64,000 nucleotides of DNA from Chroococcidiopsis sp. CCMEE 29. Lineage in GTDB: Bacteria > Cyanobacteriota > Cyanobacteriia > Cyanobacteriales > Chroococcidiopsidaceae. Below the pieces are notes generated by a model that saw nothing but the letters and a program-made list of their open reading frames with translations, made no database searches and was not told where the DNA came from. Where the stretch lies: the NCBI RefSeq assembly GCF_023558375.1, contig NZ_CP083761.1, positions 4,295,001 to 4,359,000 on the forward strand, read 5' to 3'. This document shows positions 8,904 through 17,500 of this stretch, piece after piece; the stretch's first letter is position 1; the number at the start of each line of letters is the position of its first letter. The translations under genes and the position numbers were made by a program.

Positions 8904-9233
8904 ATGCAGACTACTTTCCCTGCCACTTCAGATTTAATAGTTTCTGGTTTTCATGCACTTTCCGATCCCCTGCGAATTAGTGTCTTGGAACTCCTACGGG
9001 AGCATGAGCTTTGCGTTTGTGAGTTGTGCGATGCCTTGGGGGTTACTCAGTCTAAACTTTCATTTCACTTAAAAACCCTGAAAGAAGCCAGCTTGGTTCG
9101 CTCTCGACAGGATGGACGCTGGATTTACTACAGTCTTAATCTGCCCCAGTTTGTTGTCCTGGAGCAGTACTTAGCGGAGTACCGCCGCTTCAGCCAAGTG
9201 TTACCCGCTCGTCCCTGCCAAGACGTATCCTGA
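8904..9233 (+). CDS. arsR: ArsR-family metalloregulatory repressor
   Basis: This winged-helix repressor releases DNA when arsenite or antimonite binds its cysteines. The metal-binding motif ELCVCELCDAL (residues ~32-42) has the classical CVC pair in the alpha-3 helix, followed by the recognition helix TQSKLSFHLKTLKEASLV and the wing RQDGRWIYYSL. The frame opens at a TTG at 8901, but the ATG at 8904 is the natural start. The length of 109 residues is normal. It heads the arsenic cluster and is separated from pstS-like/acr3/arsH/arsC by a second promoter region at 9284-9316, where it would be expected to act. Confidence 0.93.
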   Translation: MQTTFPATSDLIVSGFHALSDPLRISVLELLREHELCVCELCDALGVTQSKLSFHLKTLKEASLVRSRQDGRWIYYSLNLPQFVVLEQYLAEYRRFSQVLPARPCQDVS

Positions 9234-9283
9234 TCCATCAATTTTCTTCAATAGGTGAGCAGCTCATCGCAACTAAAATTTAC

Positions 9284-9316
9284 TTGACAAATCAATTTAT
9301 TTTGAAATGATATAAG
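9284..9316 (+). promoter_or_regulatory. Promoter with candidate ArsR operator upstream of the pstS-like gene
   Basis: A consensus -35 TTGACA is at 9284-9289. An A/T-rich -10 region (tgatata) begins at 9308, about 18 bp later. The imperfect palindrome ATCAATTTATTTTGAAATGAT spans the spacer, the arrangement typical of ArsR repression by blocking polymerase. The motif is read from sequence; its binding by the ArsR encoded next to it is inferred. Confidence 0.55.
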
Positions 9317-9349
9317 CATACCCCTTAAATATGACATGGGGCGAGGGCG

Positions 9350-10408
9350 ATGAATGCAACGACTCATAGATTGATGCTGGGAACCTTGGCTGTAACAACT
9401 AGCGTTACAGCGATGCTTAGTTCCTGCACTCAAACCACACATCAGCAGCCAAAGCTAACTGAAGCCAGTAATGCTGCTACAGTTTCAACAGTTAAAATCG
9501 ATGGTTCCAGCACTGTCTACCCAATTACAAAGGCAGTGGCTGAGGACTTTAAATCCAGCAAAACGGGCAAGAACGCCCAGGTTACAGTTAACTTCTCCGG
9601 TACCACAGGTGGATTCGAAAAGTTTTGTAACGGAGACACAGATATCAGTGACGCTTCAAGACCGATCCTGACAGCAGAGATGGAAGCCTGTAACAAAAAC
9701 AGCATCAGGTACATAGAGCTACCCGTTGCCTTTGATGCCCTGACTATAGCTGTCCATCCACAAAATAATTGGGCTAAAGACATCACTGTAGCGGAGTTGA
9801 AAAAGATTTGGGAACCAGCTGCCCAAGGAAAAATCACTCGTTGGAACCAAGTTCGCTCATCGTGGCCCGATCGCCCGCTTAAACTGTATGGTGCAGGCAA
9901 TAAGTCTGGCACCTTTGACTACTTCACAGAAGCGGTTGTAGGTAAAGTTAGAGCCAGCCGCAACGACTATGTAGCTAGTGAGGATGATAATGTCTTAGTT
10001 GAGGGCATCAGCAAAGACCCAAACGCTTTGGGGTACTTTGGCTTCGCTTATTATGAAGAAAATCAAGATAAGTTAAAAGTGCTTGCAATTAACAACGGTG
10101 AAGGACCAGTGTTGCCTTCGCGTCAAACCGTGGAGAAAGCACAGTATCAACCCCTTTCTCGACCTCTGTTTATCTACGTCAATGCCAAGGCTGCTCAAAA
10201 TAAACCAGCGGTCAAAGAGTTTGTCGATTTCTACAACGAAAAAGCACCAACATTAGTTAGCTCTGTGGGCTATGTGCCTTTACCAGAGGAAGCCTACGAC
10301 CTCAATCATGTCCATTTCTACACAGGCAAAGTGGGAACAGTGTTTGAGGGGGAAGCTGAGCTAAGCCTGACGATTGGTGAGTTATTAAGGAAACAAGCGA
10401 AGTTCTAA
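9350..10408 (+). CDS. SphX/PstS-like phosphate (or arsenate) binding lipoprotein
   Basis: This is the solute-binding component of a phosphate ABC transporter type. The N-terminus is a lipoprotein signal with the lipobox LSSC (Cys at residue ~26). The fold follows SphX/PstS: DGSSTVYPIT, then SGTTGGFEKFCNGDTDISDASRPI and GAGNKSGTFDYFTEAV, which carry the anion-contacting Ser/Thr/Asp/Arg residues. No PstC/A/B genes are nearby. Instead it is first in a cluster with acr3, arsH and arsC and follows the putative ArsR-controlled promoter. This suggests it scavenges phosphate under arsenate stress or binds arsenate; which of the two cannot be told from sequence. Two copies of a ~71-bp repeat follow the stop. 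Confidence 0.88.
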   Translation: MNATTHRLMLGTLAVTTSVTAMLSSCTQTTHQQPKLTEASNAATVSTVKIDGSSTVYPITKAVAEDFKSSKTGKNAQVTVNFSGTTGGFEKFCNGDTDISDASRPILTAEMEACNKNSIRYIELPVAFDALTIAVHPQNNWAKDITVAELKKIWEPAAQGKITRWNQVRSSWPDRPLKLYGAGNKSGTFDYFTEAVVGKVRASRNDYVASEDDNVLVEGISKDPNALGYFGFAYYEENQDKLKVLAINNGEGPVLPSRQTVEKAQYQPLSRPLFIYVNAKAAQNKPAVKEFVDFYNEKAPTLVSSVGYVPLPEEAYDLNHVHFYTGKVGTVFEGEAELSLTIGELLRKQAKF

Positions 10409-10410
10409 CC

Positions 10411-10552
10411 AGTAGGGGCGGGTTCATTAAACATCCCTGTGCAGCCAAAAGCTTATCAGTGAAATCCGCCCGTACAGGAGTGAGTAGGGGCGGGTTCATT
10501 GGACATCCCTGTGCGCCAAAAGAGCATCAGTGAAACCCGCCCGTACAGGAGT
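10411..10552 (+). repeat. Tandem pair of a dispersed ~71-bp element
   Basis: Unit 1 is 10411-10482 and unit 2 is 10483-10552. Both begin AGTAGGGGCGGGTTCATT, contain ACATCCCTGTGC and ATCAGTGAAA, and end CCGCCCGTACAGGAGT. The ends are partly complementary (GGGCGGGTT versus AACCCGCCC), so each unit can fold into a hairpin. Related single copies occur at 20336-20400 and 61025-61097. The pair lies between the pstS-like gene and acr3 and may attenuate or process the transcript. Confidence 0.8.
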
Positions 10553-10636
10553 AATTATTCAATTGTTTTTCTTGATACATCAATTTTTCTTGAAACAAGC
10601 TATTTTAAAAGCAATTTCTCAACTCAAATTAATCTG

Positions 10637-11791
10637 ATGAGTTCAAACAATCCTCAAGCAAGTGCGTTACCCGTTCAAGCTGGGAGTAAACTAAGTTTTT
10701 TTGAAAGATACCTCACCGTTTGGGTATTTTTGTGCATCTTCGCTGGCATCGCACTAGGTCGATTGTTTCCAGGTATTGCCGTCACCCTGGATGCCATGAG
10801 CATCTATCAGGTGTCAATTCCGATCGCGGTCTGCTTGTTTTTCATGATGTACCCGATCATGGTGAAGATTGACTTCACCCAAGCCGTGAAGGCAGTCCGT
10901 GCTCCCAAACCCGTCATTCTTACCCTGGTAGTGAACTGGTTAATCAAGCCATTTACGATGGTGGTATTTGCTCAGTTTTTCTTGGGATGGCTGTTTCGTC
11001 CTTTGCTTGTGGGAACAGAGTTGATTCGGGGTAGCGAAGTAGCGCTGGCAAATTCCTACATTGCAGGCACGATTTTGCTAGGGATTGCACCTTGTACAGC
11101 AATGGTGCTGCTGTGGGGGTATCTCTCCTATGGCAATCAGGGACACACTTTGGTAATGGTGGCAGTGAACTCACTGGCGATGCTGTTTTTATATGCACCG
11201 CTGGGGAGGTGGTTATTAGCAGCGAATGATTTAACAGTGCCTTGGCAGACGATTGTGCTGTCGGTGCTGATATATGTAGGCTTGCCGTTGGTAGCAGGGA
11301 TGTACAGCCGTTACTGGATTCTCAAACACAAGGGACGGCAGTGGTTTGAGCGGCGGTTTCTCAAGTATCTCAGTCCGATCGCGATCGCGGCTCTCCTAAT
11401 TACTCTGGTGCTGCTATTTGCCTTCAAGGGAGAGCTAATTGTTAATAATCCGCTGCACATTTTGTTGATTGCCGTGCCGCTGTTTATTCAAACCAATTTC
11501 ATTTTCCTGATTAGTTATGTAGCAGCTTTAAAACTCAAACTCACTTATGAAGATGCTGCACCCGCCGCATTAATTGGAGCGAGTAATCATTTTGAGGTAG
11601 CGATCGCGACTGCTGTAATGTTGTTTGGCTTAAATTCTGGTGCTGCACTCGCCACCGTGGTAGGCGTGTTAATCGAAGTGCCAGTGATGTTGATGCTGGT
11701 AGAGGTTTGCAAGCGCACAGCAGCTTGGTTTCCACGGGAACCAGAAAAAGCATCATTGCGAGATCCTCGTTGCGTCAGTGCTTTCAAATGA
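10637..11791 (+). CDS. acr3: ACR3-family arsenite efflux transporter
   Basis: This ten-TM carrier expels As(III) from the cytoplasm. The open frame extends back to 10499, but its first 46 residues overlap the repeat unit and look non-coding; the ATG at 10637 ([11 protein letters not shown]) gives a 384-residue protein of usual length. Diagnostic residues are present: the conserved Cys in [18 protein letters not shown], essential for As(III) transport in characterised Acr3 proteins, and the Glu in [18 protein letters not shown]. It lies 13 bp before arsH, consistent with one transcript. Export removes the arsenite produced by the ArsC encoded downstream. Confidence 0.96.
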   Translation: MSSNNPQASALPVQAGSKLSFFERYLTVWVFLCIFAGIALGRLFPGIAVTLDAMSIYQVSIPIAVCLFFMMYPIMVKIDFTQAVKAVRAPKPVILTLVVNWLIKPFTMVVFAQFFLGWLFRPLLVGTELIRGSEVALANSYIAGTILLGIAPCTAMVLLWGYLSYGNQGHTLVMVAVNSLAMLFLYAPLGRWLLAANDLTVPWQTIVLSVLIYVGLPLVAGMYSRYWILKHKGRQWFERRFLKYLSPIAIAALLITLVLLFAFKGELIVNNPLHILLIAVPLFIQTNFIFLISYVAALKLKLTYEDAAPAALIGASNHFEVAIATAVMLFGLNSGAALATVVGVLIEVPVMLMLVEVCKRTAAWFPREPEKASLRDPRCVSAFK

Positions 11792-11804
11792 TGAGTATTA
11801 AGTA

Positions 11805-12473
11805 ATGACAACCTGGAACCACAAACCGAGAATCTTGTTTTTATATGGCTCTTTGCGAGAGCGTTCCTATAGCCGTCTACTAGCAGAGGAAGCCGCTAGA
11901 ATCATTGAGGAATTTGGCGCAGAAGTCCGGTTTTTTGATCCGCGTGAGTTACCCGTTTACGGCAGTGTACCGGATACCCATCCCAAGGTACAGGAAATAC
12001 GGGAACTAAGTCTCTGGTCGGAAGGGCAAGTGTGGTCAAGCCCTGAGATGCATGGCAATATCAGCGGCATGATGAAAAACCAAATTGACTGGATTCCTTT
12101 AACTCTAGGAGCAGTTAGACCAACTCAAGGCAGAACCTTAGCAGTCATGCAAGTAAGCGGTGGTTCTCAGTCTTTTAATGCAGTTAATACGCTGCGGATT
12201 TTGGGACGTTGGATGCGGATGTTTACGATTCCAAATCAGTCTTCGGTTGCGAAAGCTTACCAAGAATTTAACGAAGATGGAACGATGAGGGATTCACCTT
12301 ACCGCGATCGCGTTGTGGATGTAATGGAAGAACTTTACAAGTTCACCCTGCTACTGCGTGACAAAGTTGATTATCTAACAGACCGCCACAGCGAACGTAA
12401 AGAAAAAGCAGCTGAGGAGATTATCAAAGTAGCGAATAGCGCCCTTGAGCTTAGCTCTAGTAAAGATAGCTAG
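11805..12473 (+). CDS. arsH: ArsH NADPH-dependent FMN reductase / organoarsenical oxidase
   Basis: This flavodoxin-fold protein of 222 residues has the FMN-phosphate loop [19 protein letters not shown] near residues 15-30. It also has the family block [23 protein letters not shown] and the [27 protein letters not shown] segment. Characterised ArsH proteins reduce FMN, quinones or metals with NADPH, and some oxidise trivalent methylarsenicals to less toxic forms. It starts 13 bp after acr3 and is followed at 38 bp by arsC. The gene order acr3-arsH-arsC parallels arsBHC of Synechocystis. Confidence 0.95.
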   Translation: MTTWNHKPRILFLYGSLRERSYSRLLAEEAARIIEEFGAEVRFFDPRELPVYGSVPDTHPKVQEIRELSLWSEGQVWSSPEMHGNISGMMKNQIDWIPLTLGAVRPTQGRTLAVMQVSGGSQSFNAVNTLRILGRWMRMFTIPNQSSVAKAYQEFNEDGTMRDSPYRDRVVDVMEELYKFTLLLRDKVDYLTDRHSERKEKAAEEIIKVANSALELSSSKDS

Positions 12474-12511
12474 CTGTTTGAACCTAGAAAGCCTTAACAA
12501 AAAATAACGCC

Positions 12512-12907
12512 ATGAAACATGTAATGTTTGTTTGCAAGAAAAATTCCCGCCGTTCTCAAATGGCAGAAGGCTTTGCCCGTACCTTAGGCAATGGTAAGAT
12601 TGAAGTCACCAGTTCTGGACTGGAAGCTAGCTCTGTAGATCCCACCACGGTTCAAGTGATGTCTGAAATTGGCATTGATATCAGCGCTCAGACATCTAAG
12701 CCATTGAATAATTTCAACCCGGAAGATTATGATGCAGTGATTTCCTTGTGTGGCTGTGGGGTGAACCTGCCAGAAGAGTGGGTGTTAAGAGAAGTTTTTC
12801 AGGATTGGCAACTAGACGATCCAGAGGGGCAAACAATAGACACTTTTCGCCGGGTGCGGGATGAAGTGAAGGAAAGGGTGGCAACATTGATTCAATCTCT
12901 TAGCTAA
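12512..12907 (+). CDS. arsC: Arsenate reductase ArsC, glutathione/glutaredoxin type
   Basis: This low-molecular-weight phosphatase-fold reductase converts arsenate to arsenite for export by Acr3. The P-loop is VCKKNSRRSQ with the nucleophile at Cys8 and Arg14; the resolving cysteines Cys80 and Cys82 are in SLCGCGVNLPEEW. These three positions coincide with those of Synechocystis ArsC, which uses glutathione and glutaredoxin. The 131-residue length is typical. The Asp loop is QDWQLDDPEG. It is the last gene of the arsenic cluster; a palindromic repeat follows at 12983-13061. Confidence 0.95.
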   Translation: MKHVMFVCKKNSRRSQMAEGFARTLGNGKIEVTSSGLEASSVDPTTVQVMSEIGIDISAQTSKPLNNFNPEDYDAVISLCGCGVNLPEEWVLREVFQDWQLDDPEGQTIDTFRRVRDEVKERVATLIQSLS

Positions 12908-12982
12908 GTTGCTAACTTCCATTTCGACAATAGTTTTATTCTCCTACCTCAATTTCTGAGTGAACTATCTTTGCCACCATAA

Positions 12983-13061
12983 CTATAGCAATCTGGTTTG
13001 ATTTGTGGTGCAGGCTGGAAGCCTGCACCACATCTCACAACTTAATTTAGGATTGCTATAG
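12983..13061. repeat. MITE-like element with terminal inverted repeats and inner hairpin
   Basis: The ends are exact 11-bp inverted repeats: CTATAGCAATC at 12983-12993 and GATTGCTATAG at 13051-13061. Inside is a 12-bp perfect stem, TGTGGTGCAGGC (13004-13015) and GCCTGCACCACA (13021-13032), with a 5-nt loop. No coding capacity is present. It sits between convergent arsC and the UPF0060 gene and may also serve as their terminator. Confidence 0.75.
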
Positions 13062-13092
13062 AAAGAAAGGGGCTGTTTTGTTGCTAATGATG

Positions 13093-13422
13093 TTAACCTC
13101 TAGGCCAATACATAATCACAAAAACACCTATAAGTGCAATCAAAGCACCAATCAAGTCGAACTTGTCAGGAGCGATCCTGTCGACTTGCCAGCCCCAGAG
13201 AATCGCAAGGATGATAAAAATACCACTATAAGCTGCATAAACTCGTCCAAAGTTGGCAGGTTGTAGCGTTGGAATCATCCCATACAGGAATAATATTACT
13301 GCTCCAACCAGACCAAACCAGAAACTCTTCTCCTGCCGCAACCATAACCACACCAGGTATCCGCCACCAATTTCACATAGCCCAGCTAAGACAAAATAGA
13401 AGAGTGATTTAACAATTTCCAT
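13093..13422 (-). CDS. UPF0060 (YnfA) family four-TM membrane protein
   Basis: This 109-residue protein is made almost entirely of four hydrophobic helices. It has the family signatures [18 protein letters not shown] and [20 protein letters not shown], and ends [15 protein letters not shown]0060/YnfA proteins are small-multidrug-resistance-like inner-membrane proteins; the substrate is unresolved in most species. The ATG at 13422 is 15 bp from the divergent ATG at 13438, which makes one of these starts questionable or implies overlapping promoters. It is convergent with the arsenic operon, and no arsenic role can be deduced. Confidence 0.92.
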   Translation of the reverse strand: MEIVKSLFYFVLAGLCEIGGGYLVWLWLRQEKSFWFGLVGAVILFLYGMIPTLQPANFGRVYAAYSGIFIILAILWGWQVDRIAPDKFDLIGALIALIGVFVIMYWPRG

Positions 13423-13437
13423 GTAGTCCTATGTAGG

Positions 13438-14475
13438 ATGGTGGAGTTGGCTGGTATCAATTTAATTGGTTTGAGTAGCTATCGATTCACTTGGTTTGAT
13501 TGGTTTTGCCTCTGGTATCCTCCAGGGTGGCTGATTTTATTTAACCGCCACTGGCAACATTATCATGCCGATCCCGATGGTTGGAATTGGCTGGAATATG
13601 GTTTGTTTCTGATTCCGGGTGGATTTTATTTAGCATTGCTAATCCGCTGGTTACGCTTGGGTTGCCGTTTACCTCGGAATCAGGGTTATGAGTTTGAGCC
13701 AAAGTATCAGCAAGCTTTCAGCGATGAAATTCTGGCTCCCATCGTGAAACATTATTTTCGCGGCGAGCTACAACAAGTTGAGAACTTGCCCCAAACAGGA
13801 CCCTTGATTATCGCCATGAATCATGCTGGGATGTGTTTTCCTTGGGACTTTTTGGCGTTAGCTTATCTCCTAAACGAAAAACGGGGATGGGTTTTGCAAC
13901 CGCTTGCTGGTGCTGCCTTATTTGACCACCCTTGGGTAATTTGGTGGTTGCCTCCTGGATGGTCGCAGGTATTGGGTGGTATCAGAGCAGAGTTAGATGA
14001 ATTTGAGGCTGCACTCGCTCAAAAAACAATTCTACTTTACCCTCCAGAAGGTTTACGCGGTCCGAGGAAGGGGTGGCAAAAACGCTATCAACTACAAACT
14101 TTTGATTTGAGCTTTATTCGCTTGAGCGATCGCTATCAAATTCCCATTCTCCCAGTTGTTTGCTTAGGGAATGAATCCTTGCATCCTTTGGCTTTCAACC
14201 TCAAAAAATTAGCTAAACAATTCCAGCTACCGTTCTTGCCAATTTCCATTTTGATCCCAGTCTTTGTTCTCTTCCCATCAATGGGTGTTTGGGCAATGAG
14301 AAGTCGCCTACGTTACTTCATTCAGCCGCTCTATCAAACTGAGTCAACAGCAGCGACTAATGCAGAGCAAATTCAAGCACAAAAGTCTTCTTTAAGGGAA
14401 GAGCGCGCAGTTACTTACCGACAAGCGCAAGCATTTCGAGAAAAGCTGCAAAATCAAATTAGCCAGTTATTTTAA
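13438..14475 (+). CDS. PlsC-like glycerolipid acyltransferase
   Basis: The middle of this 345-residue protein matches the 1-acylglycerol-3-phosphate acyltransferase fold: LIIAMNHAGMCFPWDF (residues ~123-138), then QVLGGIRAELDEFEAALAQKTILLYPPEGLRGPR (~177-210), where YPPEGLR is acceptor-binding block III. The N-terminal ~80 residues contain hydrophobic segments, suggesting a membrane protein. The catalytic box is unusual: His129 is followed by Asp137, seven rather than four residues away. The substrate is not deducible. The start at 13438 is only 15 bp from the divergent ynfA-like gene, so a later start is possible. Confidence 0.75.
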   Translation: MVELAGINLIGLSSYRFTWFDWFCLWYPPGWLILFNRHWQHYHADPDGWNWLEYGLFLIPGGFYLALLIRWLRLGCRLPRNQGYEFEPKYQQAFSDEILAPIVKHYFRGELQQVENLPQTGPLIIAMNHAGMCFPWDFLALAYLLNEKRGWVLQPLAGAALFDHPWVIWWLPPGWSQVLGGIRAELDEFEAALAQKTILLYPPEGLRGPRKGWQKRYQLQTFDLSFIRLSDRYQIPILPVVCLGNESLHPLAFNLKKLAKQFQLPFLPISILIPVFVLFPSMGVWAMRSRLRYFIQPLYQTESTAATNAEQIQAQKSSLREERAVTYRQAQAFREKLQNQISQLF

Positions 14476-14567
14476 AATCATTTTCCCTCTCTATACTGAC
14501 CGTGCTAACCTGTTGAGCATCATTACTCTGATACACTTGTACTTCAAAGCCTAACTGCCCAGCGCAC

Positions 14568-17500
14568 ATGGTATATATCAAGCGCCTGGAACTCTCGCAC
14601 TTCAAATCCTTTGGCGGCACCACCCAAATTCCTCTGCTGCCAGGATTTACTGTCGTTTCTGGACCAAATGGCTCAGGCAAGTCAAATATTCTCGATGCCT
14701 TGCTATTTGCCCTTGGTCTTGCCAGTTCCAAAGGAATGCGGGCAGATCGCCTACCTGACTTAGTTAGCCACAACCACAGCAACCGGGGACGCTCCACCGT
14801 AGAAGCTAGCGTTACCGTTACGTTTGACTTGGAAGGGGAGGCAGGGGAAGCAGGAGAAGAGAGGGGTCAGGGATCAGGGGTCAGGGATCAGGGATTAGAA
14901 GAGCAGGGGAAGCAGGGGGAGAAAATTCAATCCAAAATCCAAAATCCAAAATTGGTAGAATGGAGTGTCACCCGCCGGCTACGAGTTACTCATCAAGGTA
15001 CTTACACTTCCACGTATTACATCAATGGCGAATCCTGTACCCAGACAGAACTCCACGAACAACTAAACAAGCTACGGATTTATCCAGAAGGCTACAATGT
15101 GGTACTGCAAGGGGATGTCACCGGCATTATTTCGATGAATCCGCGAGAGCGGCGAGAAATTATTGATGAGTTGGCTGGGGTGGCAACGTTCGATCGCAAG
15201 ATTATTCAGGCTAAGGAAACGCTCAATGAAGTGAAGGAGCGGGAAGACCGCTGCCGGATTGTCGAAAAAGAATTAATTGCCCAACGTGATCGCTTGTCCC
15301 AAGACCGCATCCAAGCGGAAAAATACCAAAAGCTCCGCACTGAATTTCAACACAAGCAGCAGTGGGAAGCCGTTTTAGTTTGGCGATCGCTCCAAAAACA
15401 ACAGGAACAACTAATTGAGCAAATCCAAGCAGGCGATCGCACTTCAGCTGAGTTGGCAACTAAGCTAGCTACCCTAACCGCAGAAATCCAACAGGTAACG
15501 GCTGAACTCAACCAATTAAATGCGCGAGTCAAAACACTGGGAGAAGAAGAACTTCTGCGGCTGCAATCTACCCTAGCGACTCAGGAGGCAGAACGACGGC
15601 AACTACACCAACGGCAAGGTGAGTTAGCAAGTGCTTATGAAACTACTACACAAGCCATTAGACAAAAACAGCTGGAAAGTGAGCAGCACAACCATTCCCT
15701 AGAACAGCTAGAGCAAGAACAACAGCAGGTAGAGACGCAAATCATTGCATCCTTAAAGCAACGAGATGAAGCGCAACAAGCCCTCGATCAAAGCCGAGCA
15801 GCAGCAAGTGCGATCGCAGATGCTTCCGATGTCTGGGTGCAGCAACAAACCGCCCTTAACCGTCAAATCGAAACTTTGCTGCAAACTCTAGAACCCCAAC
15901 GCACGGAGCAAGCTCAGTTAAGAGAACGGAATAGCCAACTCAATCGGCAAATTCAAGATCAAAGCCAACTGATTGAAACCATAGAGCCGGAAATTGCTAA
16001 TAACCAGCATCAGCTTGCTAATGTAGAAACGCAATTAATTGCTGATGCAGATAAAATTGCCTCCTTAGCTCAGTCCCTAGCAGCGACAGAACAAGAACTA
16101 CAAATCCAGCAGCAAACCCAGAACCGATTACTGCAAGAGCAACGAGAAAAACAACGCCAGTTAGATAAACTGGAAGCCCAAGTCCAAGCAATACAGGAAA
16201 CTCAAGGAACCTACGCCACCAAAGTCATCCTACAATCGGGGCTTAGTGGTCTATGTGGCTTGGTTGCCCAGCTCGGTAGAGTTGAACCCCGCTATCAACT
16301 GGCTTTAGAAACAGCAGCGGGGGCACGTTTGGGGCAGTTAGTGGTAGACGATGATGGCGTAGCAGCAGCTGGAATTGAATTGCTGAAACAAAAACGAGCT
16401 GGAAGAGCAACCTTCTTACCCCTGAACAAAATTCAGCCGCAGCGGTTTTCTCCAACGATGGCGCTGCGATATACCGATGGATTTATTGACTATGCAATTA
16501 ATTTAATTGAGTGCGATCACCGTTACCAGAATGTATTCGCTTATGTTTTCGGCAGCACAATTGTCTTTGACAATCTGGATACAGCGCGGCGCCACCTGGG
16601 ACAATATCGGATCGTCACTTTGGCAGGTGAACTGCTAGAACCCAGTGGAGCGATGACGGGTGGTAGTAGTCCCCAGCGTTCAGGGTTGCATTTTGGTACT
16701 AGTGACACCACAGAATCTGATGAGGCAGTTGGGTTACAAACTCGGTTGCAAGAGATTGAGCGGATTCTAGAGCGCTGTAATCAGGCAATTAGTTCGCTCG
16801 CAGCAAAGACAAAACATCTGGCTCAAGCACTGACAGAGGCGCGGCAACAGCAGCGAGAAAACCAACTGCACAGCGAGCAGTTACAGAAAGAAATTAAGAG
16901 TTTAACCCAGCAACTGGCTGGGGGGCGATCGCAACTTTCCCAAACTACCGAACAATTAGCAATTGCTCAATCACGTCTGGAAGTACTGGATCGAGATTTA
17001 CCAGTACAGGAGGCTGAATTACACCAGTTACGGCAAACTTTAGCCCAATTGGAACAGTCTCAAGTAAATAGCCAATGGCAACAAATGCAGGCAACGATTA
17101 AAAATCACGAACAACAGTTGCAATCACGAACTGAGGCACTCCGCGCCGCAGAGCAACGGTTAAAAGATTTGGAAAATCATTGTCAGCGCCTGCAAGACAA
17201 AATTCAGGAATGCGAACAGCGATCGCAGGAATACCAGCGGCAAGCAGCAGAAATTAGCACTCAGGATTCAGAAGTTAAGATTCATTTGGCAGAGATTAGT
17301 CAGCGCATGGAGGAGATTCATGCCGGTTTGATTCAGATAGAGCAACGGATGCAAGCACAGAGGCAGGAACGCGATCAGGTTGAAAATAAACTGCGCGAAC
17401 TGCATTTGACTCAACAACAGTTGGAATGGCAGCAGCAAAAACTTCAGGAAACCCAGTCAACTCGACGTGAAGAATTAACAAGCTTGCGAACTCAGCTGCA

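Noticed and set aside
10499-10636. N-terminal extension of the acr3 frame from 10499
   Set aside because: It overlaps the ~71-bp repeat and an AT-rich leader, and ACR3 proteins start near the MSSNN position at 10637; treated as noncoding.
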